Shown piece by piece: positions 5,972-8,707 of a stretch of DNA of 8,707 bases (its first letter is position 1; every line of letters starts with the position of its first letter). A program made the position numbers and the translations under genes. The notes under the pieces were generated by a model, which was given only the letters and a program-made list of their open reading frames with translations, did no database searches and was not told the origin of the DNA. Source of the DNA: Candidatus Sulfopaludibacter sp. SbA3 (GTDB lineage: Bacteria; Acidobacteriota; Terriglobia; 20CM-2-55-15); NCBI GenBank assembly GCA_945861845.1, contig CAMAWS010000105.1:1-8707 (forward strand), given 5' to 3'.

Positions 5972-6739
5972 GTGATCGACTCCCATGCTCATCTTGATGA
6001 CGCACGTTTCGACGCCGACCGGGATGCCGCAATTCAGCGGGCGCGAGCGGCCGGCGTCCGGAAAATCCTGACAATAGGCAATGGGCGTGGTCCCGATGAC
6101 ATGGGCTGCGGTATTCCGATTTCGGAAGCTCACGATTGGATCTGGACCACAGCCGGAATTCATCCGCACGATGCTGCGAAGGTCAACGAAGGACATTATT
6201 CTTTGCTTGAAGGACTCGCGTCACATCCGCGAGTGATCGGAATAGGCGAAACCGGCCTGGATTACTACTACGACACCTCTCCTCGCGACATCCAGAGGGA
6301 AGTATTCCTTCGCCAGGCATCGATCGCGAAGAAGCTGGATCTGCCTTTGATCGTTCATACCCGGAATGCGGATGAGGATACCGAGTCCATCTTGCGGGAA
6401 GTCGCTCCAAACCGCGGCGTCATTCATTGTTTTACCGCGGGCGAGCGTCTCGCCGACGCTGCCCTTGATTTAGGCTTTATGATCTCGTTTTCCGGGATCA
6501 TCACGTTCCCCAAGTCGCAGGCCCTGGCCGAGACCGCGCGGCGGATACCCGCAGACCGGATTCTCGTTGAGACGGACTGTCCGTATCTGGCTCCCGTTCC
6601 ACGCCGTGGCAAGCGCAACGAGCCTGCTTTCGTTTTGGACACAGCCCGCTTCGTGTCTGACCTGCGCGGCGCCGAATTTGAAGAGTTCGCGCTGCAGACG
6701 TCCGCCAATTTCGAGAAACTCTTTGATAAAACATCGTAA
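5972..6739 (+). CDS. TatD-family metal-dependent hydrolase (YcfH/YabD-like)
   Basis: Member of the TatD subgroup of the amidohydrolase superfamily. These are TIM-barrel enzymes with two divalent metals, shown in several cases to be DNA exonucleases or D-aminoacyl-tRNA deacylase-like; the exact substrate here is unknown. The 255-residue length is normal. The metal ligands can be followed: HxH (H5, H7) at the N-terminus, GIHPH (62-66), the bridging glutamate in GETGLDYYYD (E93), H129 in VHTR, H152 in IHCF and D202 in ETDCPYLAP. The start is a GTG, 4 nt after the metG stop, with only a weak GAAG upstream, so translation is probably coupled to metG. A TatD-type gene directly after metG is a recurrent bacterial arrangement. 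Confidence 0.93.
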   Translation: MIDSHAHLDDARFDADRDAAIQRARAAGVRKILTIGNGRGPDDMGCGIPISEAHDWIWTTAGIHPHDAAKVNEGHYSLLEGLASHPRVIGIGETGLDYYYDTSPRDIQREVFLRQASIAKKLDLPLIVHTRNADEDTESILREVAPNRGVIHCFTAGERLADAALDLGFMISFSGIITFPKSQALAETARRIPADRILVETDCPYLAPVPRRGKRNEPAFVLDTARFVSDLRGAEFEEFALQTSANFEKLFDKTS

Positions 6740-6772
6740 AATGGCCGCGGCCCGGCATTTGGGAACGCGAGC

Positions 6773-7750
6773 ATGATAACGCCTCATAAAATCTACGAAT
6801 TGATAGCGCCTGAGCTTGTGCAGGTCGAGGAAGAGTTGCGTGGATACACCCACTCCGGTATCGGTCCCATTTCCGAGATTGGAGACTACCTGCTGAATGC
6901 GGGTGGCAAGAGGATCCGGCCGGCGTTGCTGTTGCTCACGGCCAAAATGCTCGGACCGGTCACTCCAACGGTGATTCGTCTGGCTGCGGTGGTCGAGTTT
7001 ATTCACAATGCAACCCTCGTCCATGACGACATTATTGACGCGGCAGATACACGCCGGGGCAGGCCCTCTACAAACTCCCGCTGGGGAAACTCTATGACGG
7101 TGCTTGCCGGCGACTGGCTGTACATGCAGTCGTTTGCGGTCGCGCTGCGCGAGAAGAACCTCGACGTGCTCCACACGCTTATTGAAATTACGCAGAAGAT
7201 GGTCGAGGGAGAATTGCTTCAGCTTACCTTGCTCGGCAAGAGCAAGGTGACCCAGGAGCAGATCCTCGACATTGTCGAACGAAAGACGGCGTACCTGTTT
7301 TCCGGTTGCATGAAGTTGCCGGCCCTGGCTGCGGGGTTGAACCATGGCGCCTCCGAGCGGCTTGGGAACGTTGGAAAATGCCTCGGAATGGCGTTCCAGC
7401 TTGTTGACGATATTCTGGACCTGAGTTCGTCCAAGGAAATTCTCGGCAAACCTGTCGCAAGCGACCTGAAGGAAGGCAAGATGACCCTGCCCATGTACTT
7501 CGCCATGCAGGACAGCCAGCCCGAGGAAGTAACGAAAATTGAAGCTGTCCTCGACGAGCGGGACTTCAGGTCGGTTGCGGCCCAGGAAATTCTGGCGCTG
7601 GTAGAGAAGCGCGACGCGCTGAACCGAACGCGGAATGTTGCCGAGGAATACGCACGCCGGGCAATTGGAGCCCTTCAGGAGTTTCCTCACTCCATTTATC
7701 GAGACGTATTGGTCAGCATTCCGGAATTTGTCATAAATAGAACTGCCTGA
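6773..7750 (+). CDS. Long-chain all-trans polyprenyl diphosphate synthase
   Basis: Adds isopentenyl diphosphate units to an allylic primer, giving the side chain of respiratory quinones or another long prenyl chain. The 325-residue product has all the family marks: GGKRIRP (44-50), the first aspartate-rich motif DDIID (85-89), and the second, DDILD (212-216), followed by KPVASDLKEGKMTLP (226-240). The residue five places before the first motif is alanine (A80), not a bulky aromatic one. In this family that favours long products, octaprenyl-like rather than geranylgeranyl or farnesyl, although exact length cannot be read from sequence. The ATG at 6773 has a weak upstream GGGA. It lies 33 nt after the TatD gene and 17 nt before the kinase, so it is likely part of the same transcript. 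Closest family names would be IspB, HepT or SdsA-like. Confidence 0.94.
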   Translation: MITPHKIYELIAPELVQVEEELRGYTHSGIGPISEIGDYLLNAGGKRIRPALLLLTAKMLGPVTPTVIRLAAVVEFIHNATLVHDDIIDAADTRRGRPSTNSRWGNSMTVLAGDWLYMQSFAVALREKNLDVLHTLIEITQKMVEGELLQLTLLGKSKVTQEQILDIVERKTAYLFSGCMKLPALAAGLNHGASERLGNVGKCLGMAFQLVDDILDLSSSKEILGKPVASDLKEGKMTLPMYFAMQDSQPEEVTKIEAVLDERDFRSVAAQEILALVEKRDALNRTRNVAEEYARRAIGALQEFPHSIYRDVLVSIPEFVINRTA

Positions 7751-7767
7751 ATTTCAGGAAGGTCCAT

Positions 7768-8707
7768 TTGCCGGTGCGAATCCTCTTGCTGGTAGCAGCA
7801 ATATGCCTTTCGATCCTGGCCGTGTTCCTCGGCGGGCGATCCTCCTTGTTTGCGATTTTGTGCTCTGCTTTTGGGGCCGCTATCACCGCAATTGTTGCGC
7901 TCTCCGCCATCAAAGATCTCCGCAAGATCGATCGCCAGGAACAGGCCCCTTCTGCGGCTCAGCGCTCCAGGTATGCGGAGTTCGAGGCCATTGCGAAGGT
8001 AGCGGATGCCATCCTGATTACGAGTCCTGCCGGGCGGATATCCTTCATCAACGCTGCTGCTGCTGATTTATTCGGCAATGTCATTGGCAAGAGCTTCTCT
8101 GGCGTTGTCGGCGCGGACGCCTGTCGCTCCATCCTTACCGAATCCGGCCCCCGTGACTGGAGCGGTGAAATCGTCGGCGAAAGAGCCGATGGCACGAGCT
8201 TCGACGGGTTGTTGAAGGCTACGCCCATTCTCGAAGGCGGCGATATTGCCGGCGCGCTCGCAATCGTGCACGACGTATCGCGCGACAAGAGTGACCGGGA
8301 ATCGATATTGCAATCCGAGAAAATGATCACTCTGGGCGAACTTGTCGCGGGAACATCGCACGAACTGAACAATCCGCTCGCCATCGTTACGGGATATTCG
8401 GACCTGCTGCTGGAAGATGGACGGCTCACGGGCGAGCAGCGTGAGAAGCTCGAGTCGATCCGCAAGAATGCCCTCCGGGCTTCTACGATCGTCCACAGCC
8501 TGCTGGCATTTGCGCGAAAGCGGAAGCCCGAGCGCCTGAGCACCGACGTGAACCAGGTGGTCGAGGCCGCCGGGCGTTTGAAGGAGTACGACCTTCGCAC
8601 AAGCAACATATCGTTCGAGCGGAGGCTGGCGCCGGACCTTGGCCGCGTATTTGCCGATCCGAATCAGCTTCAACAGGTGCTCTTGAACATCATCAACAAC
8701 GCACAGG
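7768..8707 (+). CDS. PAS-domain sensor histidine kinase, 3' truncated by window edge
   Basis: Membrane-anchored sensor kinase of a two-component system; 313 codons are visible. Two hydrophobic segments (about 5-22 and 27-46) form a short N-terminal hairpin with almost no periplasmic loop, so sensing is probably cytoplasmic or intramembrane. A PAS domain follows (about 70-172). The HisKA dimerisation domain (about 183-250) has its phosphoacceptor at H198 in TSHELNNPLAIV, the HPK4-like form seen in NtrB-type kinases. The ATPase domain begins near residue 296, and its N-box LLNIINNAQ is cut by the edge. The start is TTG at 7768, 5 nt after AGGAAGG (7756-7762); GTG at 7774 is the alternative. A weak inverted repeat, CCTGA-ATT-TCAGG (7746-7758), overlaps the upstream stop codon and the ribosome site. 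The signal and partner regulator are unknown. Confidence 0.92.
   Translation, partial: MPVRILLLVAAICLSILAVFLGGRSSLFAILCSAFGAAITAIVALSAIKDLRKIDRQEQAPSAAQRSRYAEFEAIAKVADAILITSPAGRISFINAAAADLFGNVIGKSFSGVVGADACRSILTESGPRDWSGEIVGERADGTSFDGLLKATPILEGGDIAGALAIVHDVSRDKSDRESILQSEKMITLGELVAGTSHELNNPLAIVTGYSDLLLEDGRLTGEQREKLESIRKNALRASTIVHSLLAFARKRKPERLSTDVNQVVEAAGRLKEYDLRTSNISFERRLAPDLGRVFADPNQLQQVLLNIINNAQ

Noticed and set aside
6470..7690. Minus-strand frame of 406 codons
   Set aside because: It is antisense to the end of tatD and most of the prenyl synthase, both of which have complete catalytic motifs; it resembles no known family.

Overview
The window reads as chromosomal DNA from a free-living bacterium with moderately high GC content (judged by eye). 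Gene style and content (a long ArgS, a MetRS fused to a C-terminal tRNA-binding domain, a single-ORF LarC, intergenic palindromic repeats) would suit an Acidobacteriota-like lineage. That placement is inference and not proven by any marker here. I see no phage genes, transposases, CRISPR arrays, tRNAs or rRNAs.

Layout. Positions 1-338 hold no gene I can support. They contain a clear plus-strand intrinsic terminator (153-184), which must serve a gene mostly outside the window, and a long imperfect hairpin (255-315). argS (339-2273, minus) and larC (2447-3694, plus) diverge from a 173-bp intergenic region. That region carries two near-identical 22-bp hairpin-forming repeats and a degenerate third piece. 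larC converges on a short gene (3774-3899, minus) with a strong ribosome binding site. It encodes a 41-residue protein with 14 cysteines, a metallothionein-like protein that normal length cut-offs would miss. A strong hairpin (3727-3765) sits between their stop codons.

A second divergent region (3900-4005) separates the metallothionein-like gene from a plus-strand cluster: metG (4006-5967), a TatD-family hydrolase (5972-6739), a long-chain polyprenyl diphosphate synthase (6773-7750) and the first 313 codons of a membrane-anchored PAS sensor histidine kinase (7768 to the window edge). Intergenic gaps of 4, 33 and 17 nt suggest co-transcription.

How the genes work together: argS and metG charge tRNAs, the TatD protein is probably a metal-dependent nuclease, and the prenyl synthase supplies quinone or lipid-carrier side chains. 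LarC inserts nickel into the pincer cofactor used by LarA-type racemases, and the Cys-rich protein probably binds soft metals. These two adjacent genes therefore give the middle of the window a metal-handling theme.

Two items deserve most attention: the unannotated Cys-rich gene, and the apparent loss of the catalytic HIGH motif in an otherwise intact MetRS. The latter is either a sequence error of two compensating indels or a genuine anomaly.
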